From assembly GCA_963969595.1 (NCBI GenBank), contig OZ018410.1, positions 36,375,413 through 36,439,412 of the forward strand: a stretch of DNA of 64,000 nucleotides, given 5' to 3'. A program made the translations under genes and the position numbers. Shown piece after piece: positions 49,372 to 62,149 of the stretch. The stretch comes from Neckera pumila (lineage: Eukaryota > Streptophyta > Bryopsida > Hypnales > Neckeraceae). The notes under the pieces were generated by a model. That model searched no databases and was not told the origin of the DNA. It saw nothing but the letters and a program-made list of their open reading frames with translations. Every line of letters starts with the position of its first letter. Within the stretch, counting starts at the first letter, position 1.

Positions 49372-50284
49372 CCCCTAAAGACCCAAAGTCCCCTCGAGGG
49401 ACATTTGGGATTTTGGGCAGTCTCGTGTGACCTGAAATTTTGGCTTGATTTTTTGAAACTATTTTGGAGATAGGAAATCACATTAGCTTTCTAAAAAATA
49501 TATATTTTTTCAATCGGTGCTTGGGAGCAAAAGTTATGCCACCCAAAGTAAAAAAAAAAACTCACCGGGCAGAAAAAAAAAACTATAAAAAATTGTTATT
49601 TTTTTCTTCTTCTCAAAGATCATGTTTTTGTCTACATTTGAAGCTTTGATTCATTCTATTTGGACTCAGAATGAGAAAGTTGTAGACAATCTTGTTTTTC
49701 GGAAAATCTAAGCATCTTTTTCAAAAAACAACATAGAATTCATTTTTGAACACAATTTTCAATTTTTTCAAATTTTGTTTTGGAAAGGTTAAATTTGTTT
49801 GCAAGAACAATCCCACCGGTGGGATTATGGTATTTTAATTCCACCTAAGAGCTATTAACAATTTAGTGTTTCATTCAATTTTGGACCTACTTCTACTTAA
49901 CAGTTTTTTATATGTGAAAATCAAGTTTTGACATTCTAAATTCTTTTTCCCCAATTCTCAACTTTCAAATGTTCAACTTAAATTTGTTTTACCCAATGGT
50001 GTGCAGTGCAAAAAAAATCAACAAATGGCCGTCAAAGTCATCTGAAATTGCAAGCCACAATTCAAAAAAAAATCTTTTTTCCAACTTCAAATGCTAATAT
50101 CTTCCAATCCATATGGTCAAACTTCATGAAATTTTTACCACATGATCTAAGACAAGTGAAGTACAAGATCCTATGGTTAGATTCTTAAAAAATAATTTTT
50201 TTTGGTTTCTTGAGTGATCGCAACAGAAATGGCAATATTCAATGGTTTCGGATCTAGAATATACCTTGGGCCTTTAGGGGTTAA
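49368..50284 (+). mobile_element. TTAA element, class I, full length (917 bp)
   Basis: The left end is TTAACCCCTAAAGACCC. The right end is GGGCCTTTAGGGGTTAA. The subterminal palindrome is GTCCCCTCGAGGGAC. It shares its left TTAA with the preceding fragment. Confidence 0.9.
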
Positions 50285-50668
50285 GAAATGTGTTGTAAGA
50301 CCCATTTTTCATTTGTACTGCTGCTTTTCAATGTGTTTGGATTGATGATGTTTGAAGTTGTGTTCTATAAGTGTGTAGTTGGAAGGTGCAAATAGGTGTG
50401 CAAGTGCTATGACTGGTCTTGGAATCCCAAGGCCTACTAACACCCAATATAGGAGCACCTTTTGCATTATGCACCTGGCCATGCAGTCTACACACGCAAC
50501 TACATTCTCCATAATATTCCTAGCAAAACATTGATAAAATGTATAAATTTTAATATATATTAATAATGTTGTATATTAATTATAGTAATAACACCAAAAA
50601 ACACAATACTAAAATAGAAACTCAAATACTAATCATTTGATAAGCGTATGGCTCACACCAGATCCTCT
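50285..50668. other. AT-rich intergenic DNA
   Basis: No gene or element is recognised. Confidence 0.4.
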
Positions 50669-51128
50669 ACTAAGAGCATTTGCAATGCAGATTTGGCAAA
50701 CAAGCCCTGTAATGGCAAATGGCGGGGCATTCTACAAGACCCGCACAATCTTTTATTGGACAAATTGACCCAATGTAAAGCCAACAATCCAAGCACCAAA
50801 TGGACTTTTTGGTATTATAAAAAGAAGGAAAATAAACGATTTTACCTTAAAAAGAGACCTTTCATGCAAACAAGCGAAGATTGAGTTTATTGGCACACAT
50901 AACAATGCGGGAAAGGTATGACAATAATAAATTTTCCTATTGTGAGCTAAGCCGTGGGCCCTTCCATTTCAACAAATTGTCAAGTTTGTAAAAGATAACG
51001 ATGGGCTAGCAAATAAAGAGAGACCAATGCCAATTGCATTGGGGAGTGTTTTTTGGAGTTGACCCTGTATTATGCCGTCACCATCTGCAAACCCAAGGGC
51101 ATTGAAAATGCTCTAAGAGCATCTGCAG
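50669..51128. mobile_element. Possible MITE with GAGCATTTGCAATG ends
   Basis: The left terminus (CTAAGAGCATTTGCAATGC) and right terminus (GGGCATTGAAAATGCTCTAAG) are inverted over about 18 bases with mismatches. A second CTAAGAGCATCTGCAGTGC begins at once, at about 51113, suggesting a related neighbour. Such GAGCAT-type ends are common on plant MITEs. The superfamily is not settled. Confidence 0.5.
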
Positions 51129-52046
51129 TGCTCTTGGCAACAGAGGTGATATCAACATTGTCCCGAGGTCAAAGTGATTTGCAATTAAATACGCACTCTA
51201 ATGCATCCAACATTGGTCTCTCATTATTCTTTCCAAATCCGGAAATTTGTCGAAATCTGAAGGGCCCACGGCTTGTCTCCTTACACGAAAATTTATTATT
51301 GCCATATCTTTTCCCACATGATTATATGTGCCAATTAATGCAACCTTCCCTTGTTTGCATGAAAAGTCTTTTTTTAATGTAGAATCTTGTCCTTTCTTTC
51401 TTTTTATACTGCAAAAATGACCGTTTGACATTTGGATTGTTGACTTTGCATTGAATCAATTTGTTTTAAGAAAAAACCCGACACTATGCCATGTGGGCCT
51501 CGTAGAATGCCTCTCCATTTGCCGATACAGGGATTGTTTGCTGAGAGTGCACATAGATGCTTTAAGATATGGGGTCCATAAACCGACCAAAGTTTAAGTT
51601 AAATGCAATCCCTATCTAAGAATGCATGACATTTTTCCTTGAAATATCTATGATGGTCATTGATGAAGTAGGTACGCTTTGAGGGACGGTTTATAGACCT
51701 CCTACCTTAAGTAAGTTAAGTGCGACATTGACTTGTCATCTTCATCCTAACTTCTGCCAAGAGGGTTAATGAAGACTGGCCATCTGAAGGCACCAAACTT
51801 GAGTGGTACCTACTCATCACACAATTGTCCTGCTTCAGTTGCTGTTAGGATTCAAGCTGCTGCTCCTGCTGCAGGCATTCATTTTGGTAAAGCACATGGA
51901 ATGAAAATGTCGTGCACAAAAAGTTGTGATTCACTTCATGTGAGCGCAGCCACATGGGGTGCAGGCCATCATTTGATCTCCGTCGCACCTTATGTAATCG
52001 AACTATTTCATTTATCTCATAATTACATGTTCGGCAATGTTACGGA
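51129..52046. other. Repeat-derived region with an unassigned open frame
   Basis: It includes repeat C as an inverted-ended unit (51561-51710) and a 96-codon frame at 51769-52059 (Ala-rich VRIQAAAPAAGIHFGKAHG) that I do not recognise. That frame could be the remnant of a gene or a retroelement. There is no evidence it is expressed. Confidence 0.35.
51561..51710. mobile_element. Repeat C MITE (about 150 bp)
   Basis: The left end (TTTAAGATATGGGGTCCATAA) and right end (TTATAGACCTCCTACCTTAA) are inverted with mismatches. A related end occurs at about 41502 (CTTAAAGTAGGAGGTCCATA). Confidence 0.55.
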
Positions 52047-52074
52047 CTATATGGAATAGTAAAATGAGGTTGCC

Positions 52075-53150
<1,076 letters not shown>

Positions 53151-53386
53151 CAATTAGGTTGCCTTACCAATGAAAAAAAATTACCTCATGATTGAGCGTT
53201 TGTTCACGTAGAAGCGTATGCAACTCTCAGAATTGGGCCTTGAACTGGTGCACCAACCCAAGTCACATACATGATTATGGATTGATGAAAAGTTTTTGCA
53301 TCCTTGTATGATACAAGTGAATATTTACATAGTGTAAAGTGTTGAGAAATTAGTGAGGGGCAACCTAATTTCACTATTCAGTGTAG

Positions 53387-54232
53387 GGGATGTGAGCAGA
53401 GAGATTCATTATGAGAAATAACATGTCAAGTCAAGGGAGTAGTGAAGGATGTTATTTCTCACAATGAACATGTGCTTTCACATAATTGGACATTTGGGAA
53501 AGATGCATGGTTGGGTGTCTCAATAACCATGTCACACGGTTGCTTTCAAAAAAGGGTATGTATTCCAAAGTGATTTTTTGCTCAAATTATATAGGTTTTC
53601 TATGCTATTTTTGAACAAAATGCATATATATAAACTTGACTAAAAGGCATCTTTGTATTTTTTTTTGACAACCAATGTTTATTAGTATTGATTTATGGAC
53701 TCTTAAAGATAAATATATGGACTATTACAATAGTTAATTTTATACATATGGACCTTTTTTGAAACTTAAACACATAGAAATGGTTTATAGTGACTAATGT
53801 AAGAATAAATGAATTCATTTTATCTAAAAATGAATTCTTTGGTGCCAACATCATTGTATTTCATATGGTTATAGACTTTTATAGAGTGAAAATTAGGTCC
53901 AATCTTTGGAAGTCATTTTCTTATGGATTTAATTTAATTTTCATTTTTTCTTTCCTTTATGCAGTATATTTGTAGTTCTAAGTGGGCATAGTTTTCCAAA
54001 AAAAGGAAAACACTTATGAAGGCTCAACCACTTATGATTGTTATGAAGGCTCTCTTTAGATGGTTGATTATGGAATCAACTAGTGACAATAGTGAGACAT
54101 CCAACCATGCATCCACCCTTTGTCTTGAAAGGGACTTCATTGAAGTTATGTGACTCCACTAACCTCATGAGGATTGCCCTAAATATTGTCCAATTAACCT
54201 AATTTATAACACTTCACTACTAGTTTTCATCA
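53387..54232. other. AT-rich intergenic DNA with a hairpin
   Basis: It contains an imperfect inverted repeat at 53405-53468 (19 of 20 positions paired). No gene is recognised. Confidence 0.45.
53405..53468. repeat. Inverted repeat, 20-bp arms, one mismatch
   Basis: The arm TTCATTATGAGAAATAACAT (53405-53424) pairs with ATGTTATTTCTCACAATGAA (53449-53468) around a 24-base loop. Confidence 0.85.
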
Positions 54233-54882
54233 TTAACCACTCCAAAACTACCATTTCTAGTGCAAAGAGATAAAAAAAAATTAATTGCTAGGAATGTTGT
54301 TAGACCTTGGGATGCCACAACTTAACCCTATAAGGACATTATAGACCTAAAAGGTTTGATGGATGACTTCACTATTAATTTGATAGAAACAAAAAATGCA
54401 CCCATGGGTCCAATAATTAAAGTATTTTGGTGACTGTCTTGGTCATGGAGGGCAATATCCTTCTAAGATGTTCAGTTCAACATCCCCATGGATCGCTACC
54501 CGTGCTGCTAGTCCTACTTCCTTGCCTTTGTATTGCCCCACCTCAAAGTCAAGTGTAAAGACCTTGCTCGATATACCCGCAATTTCAATTTTTTTGGAAA
54601 AAGACTTGTAATTTCTCAATCGGGGGTCTAATTGCTACAAAAATTATTATTTCACAAAACTCTCGCAAAACTACCTCTCCTAAAAAAATTCAAAAAACAT
54701 GACAAAAATTGAAACCTAGGAGTCCATCCAAACTCCATTTTGTTTCTAGAAGTAAAAACAAGAAGCACTATAAGAGAAAGGGGTGTTTTAAATGAGTTTT
54801 TAATCATAGTCCATAGACATAAGAATATAAGTAATAACGTCTTGTTGTTACCTTGGGGAACAAAATGTATGTTAGGAGTTAA
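54233..54882 (-). mobile_element. TTAA element, class I, degraded, with a nested short TTAA MITE
   Basis: The left end is TTAACCACTCCAAAACTACC and the class I CCATTTCTAGTGCAAAGAG block follows it. The palindrome-side half resumes after about 54470. The end is TTAGGAGTTAA at 54882. The middle is replaced by a copy of the short family beginning TTAACCCTATAAGGACATT at 54322. Confidence 0.55.
54322..54475. mobile_element. Short TTAA MITE, nested, right end lost
   Basis: Starts TTAACCCTATAAGGACATT. Its interior matches 42846-42994 (GCACCCATGGGTCCAATAATT, then CTTGGTCATGG). The right terminus is reduced to ATCCTTCTAAG. Confidence 0.55.
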
Positions 54883-55343
54883 ATGGGAACCTATGTTTCA
54901 CTTGTTGAGAAGGTTATAATAAAGAAGTGTCGAAATAGAATTGCACTTCAAATTTTGAAAGATCCATGTCACCCTCAGCCAATCTCATGATGGCATGTGG
55001 CACTTTTGACAAAAATTTCTTAATTTCACGCCAACTTTGACCCTCATGTAGGGTAGGGTACGGTATTTGGGTAATTAGGAATGAATGCCTTGTTGAAAAA
55101 ACATCCCTAGCTGGATGATAGTTTGTATAACAATTGTTTGTATAACTTTTGTCTGTATGATTGGCAAGTTGGCTAAAATCATGATGAACCTGTGATTTCC
55201 TTTTGGTCTGCTCAGATCTTGTGAAGAGGTTACTGGCAGGATGACTGGCATTAAATTTTTCTTTTTCTTCTTTTTGGGTCTATTAGAATAGAATAAATTT
55301 TTTAAATGAAAAAACAAGGAATAATAGACTTTATCATTGTGTA
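54883..55343. other. AT-rich intergenic DNA
   Basis: No gene or clear element is recognised; a 152-codon minus-strand frame (55533-55075) has no known motif. Confidence 0.4.
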
Positions 55344-55358
55344 TTTGTTTATTTGTTT

Positions 55359-55419
55359 TTGTTTTTTTTCTTGAAACACATGGACAATTTCCATTGCAAA
55401 GGGAAACAGTACACAGAAA
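55359..55419 (-). mobile_element. Severely truncated retroelement tail with 15-bp target duplication
   Basis: A poly(T) run and a short unique tail are flanked by exact TTTGTTTATTTGTTT at 55344-55358 and 55420-55434. The poly(T) on the plus strand means insertion in minus orientation. Confidence 0.7.
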
Positions 55420-55434
55420 TTTGTTTATTTGTTT

Positions 55435-55602
55435 AAGCTGGGAAGGTTGCAAGGATGGCAGAGCATGACAAGGAGGGTCATTTTTTTGCCATAAAGCCAA
55501 TGAGAAGGGGACTGACTGGCATAACCCAGGCACAAGAAATGCAGAAACAAATGGGCAATTGAGCAGATGTATTCTATAGGGGAGATGAGAAACCCATAAT
55601 CC
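55435..55602. other. Short unassigned interval
   Basis: No gene or element is recognised. Confidence 0.4.
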
Positions 55603-55840
55603 CTATACAAAATAGTGAAATTAGGTTGCCTTACCTGAGATAAATTACCTCATGGATCAATGCTTGTTCCACATAAAGGCGCATGCCACTCTCTGAATCA
55701 AGCTTGAATTGGTGCACAAATCTATGCCATACACATGGCTCTGAATTGAATGCATCATTGTACAAAAGCACTGAATATTTCTATAGTGTGGACTGTCTAA
55801 AAATTAGTGTGGAACATCCTAATTTCACTATTTTGTGTAG
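55603..55840. mobile_element. Repeat B MITE, full length (238 bp)
   Basis: CTATACAAAATAGTGAAAT at the left and TTTCACTATTTTGTGTAG at the right form near-perfect inverted ends. The interior matches 14805-15060, inverted. No clear target duplication. Confidence 0.8.
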
Positions 55841-56643
55841 TTACTACAATTTCCATTGCTAACAAGAGACTACAAAAAATAATTTGCTCGTGAAATTAAC
55901 ATCACATTTTCCGGTGGTGATTTTCGCAATTGCTCTAGAGTTCATGAAGTTTGGTAGGTTTTTGTACAATTGTATCTGCAAGTGATGATTTCAAGGATGC
56001 TCCTAGATGAGTCGTATTAGAAAAAACTTTGGTCCTTGCCTTTTTTTTTGAGCAACCTGTTCTCAAAATTTGAGCTCATTTAAAAATAAAAATATTTCTA
56101 AAAAATAGACTATATTATGAATCCAATGGTGGTAGTTTCATTAAATTCCAAGTTAAATTCCACCTTGTGGAATTTTTTTAAAGTTGAGTGGTGTAGTGTA
56201 GTTCACAACTCATTTTTTGGGTTCGGTTTGGCATGGACTAAAAAGTCAAACAACCAATGTAACTCTTGCCCACCTCAAAGTTGTCAGATCCGCCTCAAAA
56301 GATCAAATCCAAAGAGCTCAAAGAGAAGATTAGTGTCCCATTCTTTTTTTTTCTTACAAAGTAACACTACTCTCATTTCAATGACCACCTTGCATTGCAA
56401 TCTCTACCATGAATTGAAAAATGTTTGGAATGTTGTAAAATTTTACAAGTACATTTTCAACTCTCTTGTCTTTCATTGAGCACAAAAAACATCATTTGAA
56501 AATATTCTCACAAAAATATGCTCCTTCAAAGTGCATTGTCTTGTTTTTCCAGTGACCCAAATAAAACATCAAACTTAAATATATACTAAACTATGCGGTC
56601 AAATAATTTCAAATTTTTGAGGTGCTCACTCTAAATGTGAACT
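55841..56643. other. AT-rich intergenic DNA
   Basis: No gene is recognised; a 120-codon frame at 56117-56479 has no known motif. Confidence 0.4.
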
Positions 56644-57571
56644 TTAACCCCTAAATGTTTTTGAATATGTTTTCACCAAAAATGCTCCCAAACTGCTATT
56701 TCTAATACAAGTACCAAATTTTAGAAAAAAAACATTTTTGAACGCATGTAACCGTAGGGCCTTGTACTACACTAGTTTAAGAAGGTGGAAAAATTTCAGA
56801 GTTTTCCACCGTGTGGATTGCAAGATAATAGCGTTTGAATTGACAAAAATCCTTTTTTTGTCATTGCAAAAATCCAGTCAACTGCCCTTCATAAGGTCAC
56901 ATTGTATGAAAAAATGTCCAAAATAGTGGTTATTCTTTATATTCATTCTTCAAGGCAAGTTGTCTACCTGCTTGAAAATTTTCAGATCATTTGGAATTGT
57001 GCAACATATAGGAAAAAAATAGTAAGTAGAAAGAGGTAGAGAATGACTCAAAATACTAAATTGTCAATAATTTAATTATGGAATTGAAAAATGCAAATCC
57101 TAATGGTTGTAATGTTGTAATAAACAATCTACACCCAATATTGTTGTTGTTTTTCAAAAACATTGAAAATTGAATTAGATAAAGGACGTCGTAAGTTTAT
57201 TTTAGAATAGAGATTCCATAACTACCTTCAAACTAAAACTCCTCATAACTTTTGACTCATTAATCCAAATGAAATGATTCAAAGCTTCCAAGTACATAAA
57301 TCTATATAACCAATTTCAAATTTTTATTTTTCAAAAAAGTGTTTTTTTAAATAAAAAATTGAGCTGCTTGGGCTACCTGCCGAACACAAAAAATTACATA
57401 ACATGTAATAACTTTTTACCCATGTAGTCAAAAGTTATGAAAATTTTTGGGCCTTGAAGCTACTCCTCGGGAACATCTTGTTTGAAAATTTCAAAGAAAA
57501 AAATAAAATTTCTATTTGTAGTGAATTGCCTAAAACTGCTATGGTGCAAAAAATTGGTGTTTGGTCCTTAA
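56644..57571 (-). mobile_element. TTAA element, class II, uninterrupted copy (about 928 bp)
   Basis: The left end is TTAACCCCTAAATG. The right end is decayed to TTTGGTCCTTAA. It lacks the inserts seen at 17250 and 30781 and so shows the original class II body. Confidence 0.7.
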
Positions 57572-58961
57572 GATCCTACAATTACATTCTATACGTGATT
57601 CTATATGATCTCAAGAAAAAGTGAGCAAAAAAATTGTTCAAGTTTTTATCAATTTTGGCTGATTTTGAAAGTTTATCCTCTTTGGTCATTAAGGATAAAA
57701 GATGAACAATTGGAATAAAAACGAGGTCATTGCAAAACTGGTGTTGCAATCTCAATGGATTTGAAGACTCTTGTTAGTCCCTAAGTACTCAAATTAAGGA
57801 TATTGAGCCTTCTACAAAATGTTAAAGTTGTTGTTTCTTCTCCATTGATATTTTCCATGTTTTCTTGAAGCCTCATCAATCATTACTAATTAAATGAACT
57901 GCACCTTTCACAATACTCTTGTTGACTAAGTGGATGCACTTGTAGAATGGAGGTGTTTGAGCATTAAGAAATATTAGTTAGAATATGGTGCCAAAAGCCC
58001 ATATGAGCACCAAGCTAGTGCCCATATGGGCCTTAGCACCATTCTCTTACACTATTCATTGGTGCTCAAATGCCTCATTTCTACTAGTACAATTAATTCT
58101 CTAGATGCTATTATCTACATAGTTATTATTCAACAAAATATTTTAGAATAACACATGTTAAAAAAAAAAGGTGAAATGGATTAATATTTAAAATGTTTTG
58201 CAATTTTTGACCATAGGATGTTGTACTTTGCTTCTCCATCAATTTTGAAAGCCCACTTCCTAATTGTTTCCAAATTTATAATGTTCAAAATAGTGTGATA
58301 AGATTTTATAAATCTTTTTCTACAGTAAAGTTTCATTTTCTTTTAAGAAAACATTTGTATCTTATGCAACTTGAAGAATTTGATACTCCCTTTTGCTGCA
58401 TAATACTAGTCCCTTTGGGAATTTTCATTTGTCCCCAATTATTGTCTCCTTTGGCAATGTACTTCGGACTTGATTTTAGAGATGAAGATGGTTTCTTTTG
58501 TTTTTTGGTATTTGATAATGAAATGAAATACAAGAAATCTAGTTTGTTATCCACATTATATATAGAAATAATTTCATTTTTATTTAATAGAAATTTGAAG
58601 TTGATTGGATCAAAGACCAAAAGGCATTGAGATTTTCATTGAATTTATTGAATTCCAAATTGTTCTTGGATAGATCTTCATAAATGGAAAGGGTAAGGTA
58701 GTTGTGTAGGAAGTCTTCCTTCTCTATAAAGCCTATCCTTGTTTATATGTGGCTTTTTTGCATCTATTGCAACCTCCAACTTTCTAATCTTTCCTTCATT
58801 GCAATGAATATAGCCACGTCCACTTATTTTGAACTTAAGAAACACCTTACACTTTCACTATAAAATCATTTAATCATAATATGCATGAAAAATTTGTTGC
58901 CAAATCATTATTACTTTCAATACTACAAAAAAATTACTAATACTACCGAACATAGGGAGTA
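57572..58961. other. AT-rich intergenic DNA
   Basis: No gene is recognised; the longest frame (58295-58630) shows no known domain. Confidence 0.4.
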
Positions 58962-59889
58962 TTAACCCTTAAAGGACCGAGGCCCTGTTTCTGCCAAAAG
59001 ACACTCAAAATTGCCATTTCTATAGCAAAATGTAAAAAAAAAATTGAAGAATGTTTTTTCCCACATCTAACCAAAGGATCTTACACCTAAATAGTATGAG
59101 AGTGTGTGGAAAAAATTTCAGAATTTTTGACCGCGCAGATTGTAAGATATTTGCGTTTAAAGTGAAAAGAACAAGTTTTTCAGCACATTGTGGGACTAGA
59201 TTTTTTGACTTTGAACACTTTTAACTTTATTTTTTTGCACTACAGAGTTTTGAGCTTTTAACGTTTATACTGGAGAATTGAGTTGAGAATCTAGCCAAAA
59301 AAAAAAAGTTCAAAAAATCTTATTTTTCATTATTAAAAAAATTGTTAAGTAGAAGTAGGTACAAGATAGAAGGAAAATCTAAAATATTCATATATTTTAG
59401 TTGGGATTAAAATGCACTAATTCCAATGGTGAGATTGTTCTAGCAAATAAACTAAACTATGCAAAAAAAGGAAATTTGAAAAATTTGAAAAATTGCATTC
59501 AGGAATGAATCCTACAAGTTATTTTTTTCAAAAAGATGCTCTAACTGCTCAAAAACAAGAATGTCCATAACTTTCTCATACAAAATCCAAATGAAATGAA
59601 TCAAAGCTTTTTGGATAGAAAAAAATATAATCTATGAGAAAAAAAATACTTTAAGAAAAAAGAAATTTGTAAATTTTTTTGGCTGCCCGCCGTCCCCTTT
59701 TTTAAGCTTATTTGGTCATAACTTTTGTTCCCGAGCACCAATTGTGAAAAAAACTATATTCCCATGAAGCTATTCAGCTTTTCTACCTCCAAAAAAAGTT
59801 TCAAAAAATCAGAAGAAAATTTCAGCCCGTAGGTACCTGCCCGAAAATGCATTTGTCCCCCGAAGGGACAATGGTCCTTTAGGGGTTAA
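58962..59889 (-). mobile_element. TTAA element, class I, full length (928 bp), inverted
   Basis: The left end is TTAACCCTTAAAGGACCG. The right end is GGTCCTTTAGGGGTTAA. The palindrome GTCCCCCGAAGGGAC is near the right end. Confidence 0.9.
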
Positions 59890-59900
59890 GTTAAAAAAAT

Positions 59901-60854
59901 TTAACCACATTGGACCGAGGGGGGGTTTTAGAGTTTGTTAAAAATTGCACTTTTTGGGTATGTAATTCAAAAATGGAAAATCCATATTTTTTTTGAAATT
60001 CTAACTGTACAAAATTGAAGTAAAGTATTTCACCAAAATGTGGAAAAAAATTTAGCCCATTTGACCGTGTGAATTGAAATATTATAATGTTTGAAGTGAG
60101 AATTTTTTTTTTTCATTCTTGAGAAATAGGGTCAGTATACTTTGGACCCTCTTGGAGTAAAATTTTTTGTAAAAAAAATGAGGATTTTGACCTTTTGTAA
60201 GTATATGATGTTAGCTTCACTTATAAAAATAATTCACTCTTAGAAGCAACTGAGATGTCTAGCTTACACTATATCACCTTGCAATGCAAGGGATTTAGTG
60301 AATTGGCAATACACTAGTCGTTTTTGGATTATTTCTTTTGCAATGACAAAAAAATTATTTGAAATCTGGATGGTGAAAATTTAGAGACAAACATTTGAAA
60401 AATATTGAAAAAATTTCAAGAATTGTGACTTTACAAATTGCAAGATATAGGACTTGAAGTTAGAAGAAAATGTTTTTTCTTGAAACTGCCCCAACATAGC
60501 TAATAGACTTTGACTCCTCTTAGAATGTAGTTTGAAAACTAAAATTTGTTTATTTTTGGACAATTGTGCCATATTTTATTAGTTACATACATTACAAATT
60601 TCAAAAGTTGATGAGGCTTTTTTGCAAAAGATTCCCCAAAAATACCCAAATTACCTGAGTTGATTTAAAAATTCACAGCAGTATAACTTTTGATGCGGGC
60701 ACCGGATTGGGAAAAAAATTAGTTTTTTATGAAGGAGGTTCATAATTACACATTGTATTCAAACTTCATGAACATCCAACCCAAATGACTTTGTAGGAAC
60801 CTACCCAAAATCTCTTTTGAATATTTAACAGACAATTGGTCCTTTAGGAATTAA
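59901..60854 (-). mobile_element. TTAA element, class I-like, divergent (954 bp)
   Basis: The left end TTAACCACATTGGACCGAGG and right end TTGGTCCTTTAGGAATTAA are only 12 bases after the preceding element. Class I blocks survive (GTATAACTTTTGATGCGGGCAC, GTAGGAACCTACCC). Confidence 0.65.
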
Positions 60855-61022
60855 ACTTAGTTTCTAAACACAAACTTGTTTCTTTTGCAAATTGGATTGT
60901 TGGAAAGCTGTAAGAACTTTAAAATCTTTGTAGAAGTCTTAGAATATAACAATGTTTTTATTTGCACAAACTTGTCTCAAAAGAAACAAATTTATTTTAC
61001 TGTAGTTAAAGAGAAGCTTTAG

Positions 61023-61342
61023 TTTTAGTTTTTTTTATAACAAATGGAAACCATTGTATTAAAGAAGAAAAAAAAGTAACTGCCAAGCCAAAGGCTGGAC
61101 AAATGAAGAGAATAAGAGCAATTGAAAAGAAGATGAGCAGCAAAAGAAAACAGGAGGCTAAGCAAACAAACAAAGAAGGGGACCCTCTTTATTCCACCTA
61201 ACAGAGTAATCAACCCTAGTAGCAAGGACCGGGGATTGTAACCAAATACTAGAAAACTTGGTCCAAATCCTATTTGAATGTTGAGGACTACGTCTAAAGG
61301 CAAGGTCCATCTTAATAGCAGCAGCCCGCCCTGAGTCAAGAG
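61023..61342 (-). mobile_element. 5'-truncated LINE (L1-like) tail, copy 1
   Basis: Plus-strand poly(T), then AACAAATGGAAACCATTGTATTAAA, then GCCAAGCC.AA.GGCTGGACAAATGAAGAGAA. Read on the minus strand this is a typical plant L1 3' end: a pyrimidine-rich UTR, TTTAATACAATGG and poly(A). An AGCTTTAG duplication flanks it (61015 and 61343). Confidence 0.6.
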
Positions 61343-61573
61343 AGCTTTAGGGTTTAATGCACAAAATTCATGAATATGAATTCTTGAAGTTTGGTTGGAT
61401 TTATAAAGTAATCACTGTTCCATCTAAGCTTTATGTTCCAGTTGACAAGATATGTAAGGCAAGGCAAGGCAAGGTTGCCTCTTAATTATATTTTCATATA
61501 TTAGTTGCTATTTACACTGTTACTCAAAAGTGAAGATTTGGTCAAACATATCTTCTCTTTTTGAATATGAACA

Positions 61574-61906
61574 CATTTTTTTTTTTGAAACAAATGGAGA
61601 GCCATTGTATTAAAAAAGGGGCATGAAAACAGCCAAGCCTAACGGCTAGACAAATGAAGAGAATCCGAGCATAAAAAAAGAAAAAGAAAGGAAACAGAAG
61701 AGAGCTAAAAGAATAAGCGGAAGAGGGCCCTCCCTGGTCCATCTAACTATGTGTCCCTTTCTTCTAGCAAGAGTGGAGGAGGTAAGCCAAGTTTTGTCGA
61801 AGTTTGTCCAAATGCTGGTGGATTGTTGAGGACAGTGATATGCAGCCCGTTGAGTTTTCAAAAGTGCAGCTCCGCCAGAGTCGAGCAGGGCATCCCAGAG
61901 TGCAGA
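61574..61906 (-). mobile_element. 5'-truncated LINE (L1-like) tail, copy 2, with target duplication
   Basis: The same tail as 61023-61342 (GAAACAAATGGAGAGCCATT, GCCAAGCCTAACGGCTAGAC). It is flanked by exact GAATATGAACA at 61563-61573 and 61907-61917. It interrupts an older reverse-transcriptase remnant on the plus strand. Confidence 0.7.
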
Positions 61907-61917
61907 GAATATGAACA

Positions 61918-62059
61918 AACATTCATAGACCAAGTGTTTATGAATGACGCAATTTTAGGCCTTATGGACAACATTCTCAAATTGATTCAAACCAATGAAA
62001 TGCTCACCACTTTTGCAACTACAATGGGTGCAAAAATGAATTGGAATAGATTAAATTGA
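61918..62059 (+). pseudogene. LINE reverse transcriptase fragment
   Basis: The frame reads QVFMNDAILGLMDNI and then TTFATTMGAKMNWNRL. This resembles the catalytic F-A-D-D box and the following SGAKINW motif of plant L1 reverse transcriptases, with the first Asp of the box changed to Asn. It is flanked upstream by the LINE tail insertion and stops at 62059. Only this short piece is seen. Confidence 0.55.
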
Positions 62060-62149
62060 ACTTAATTAAGAAATGCATTTTCACGAGCTTCAAAATTTCT
62101 CTTTAAATTGGCTTGCAGTGAGTAACAATACTTAATAGCTTTATGTGAC

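Noticed and set aside
58295..58630. 111-codon plus-strand frame
   Set aside because: It has AT-rich composition, no conserved motif and an overlapping antisense frame of similar length, so chance is the simplest explanation.
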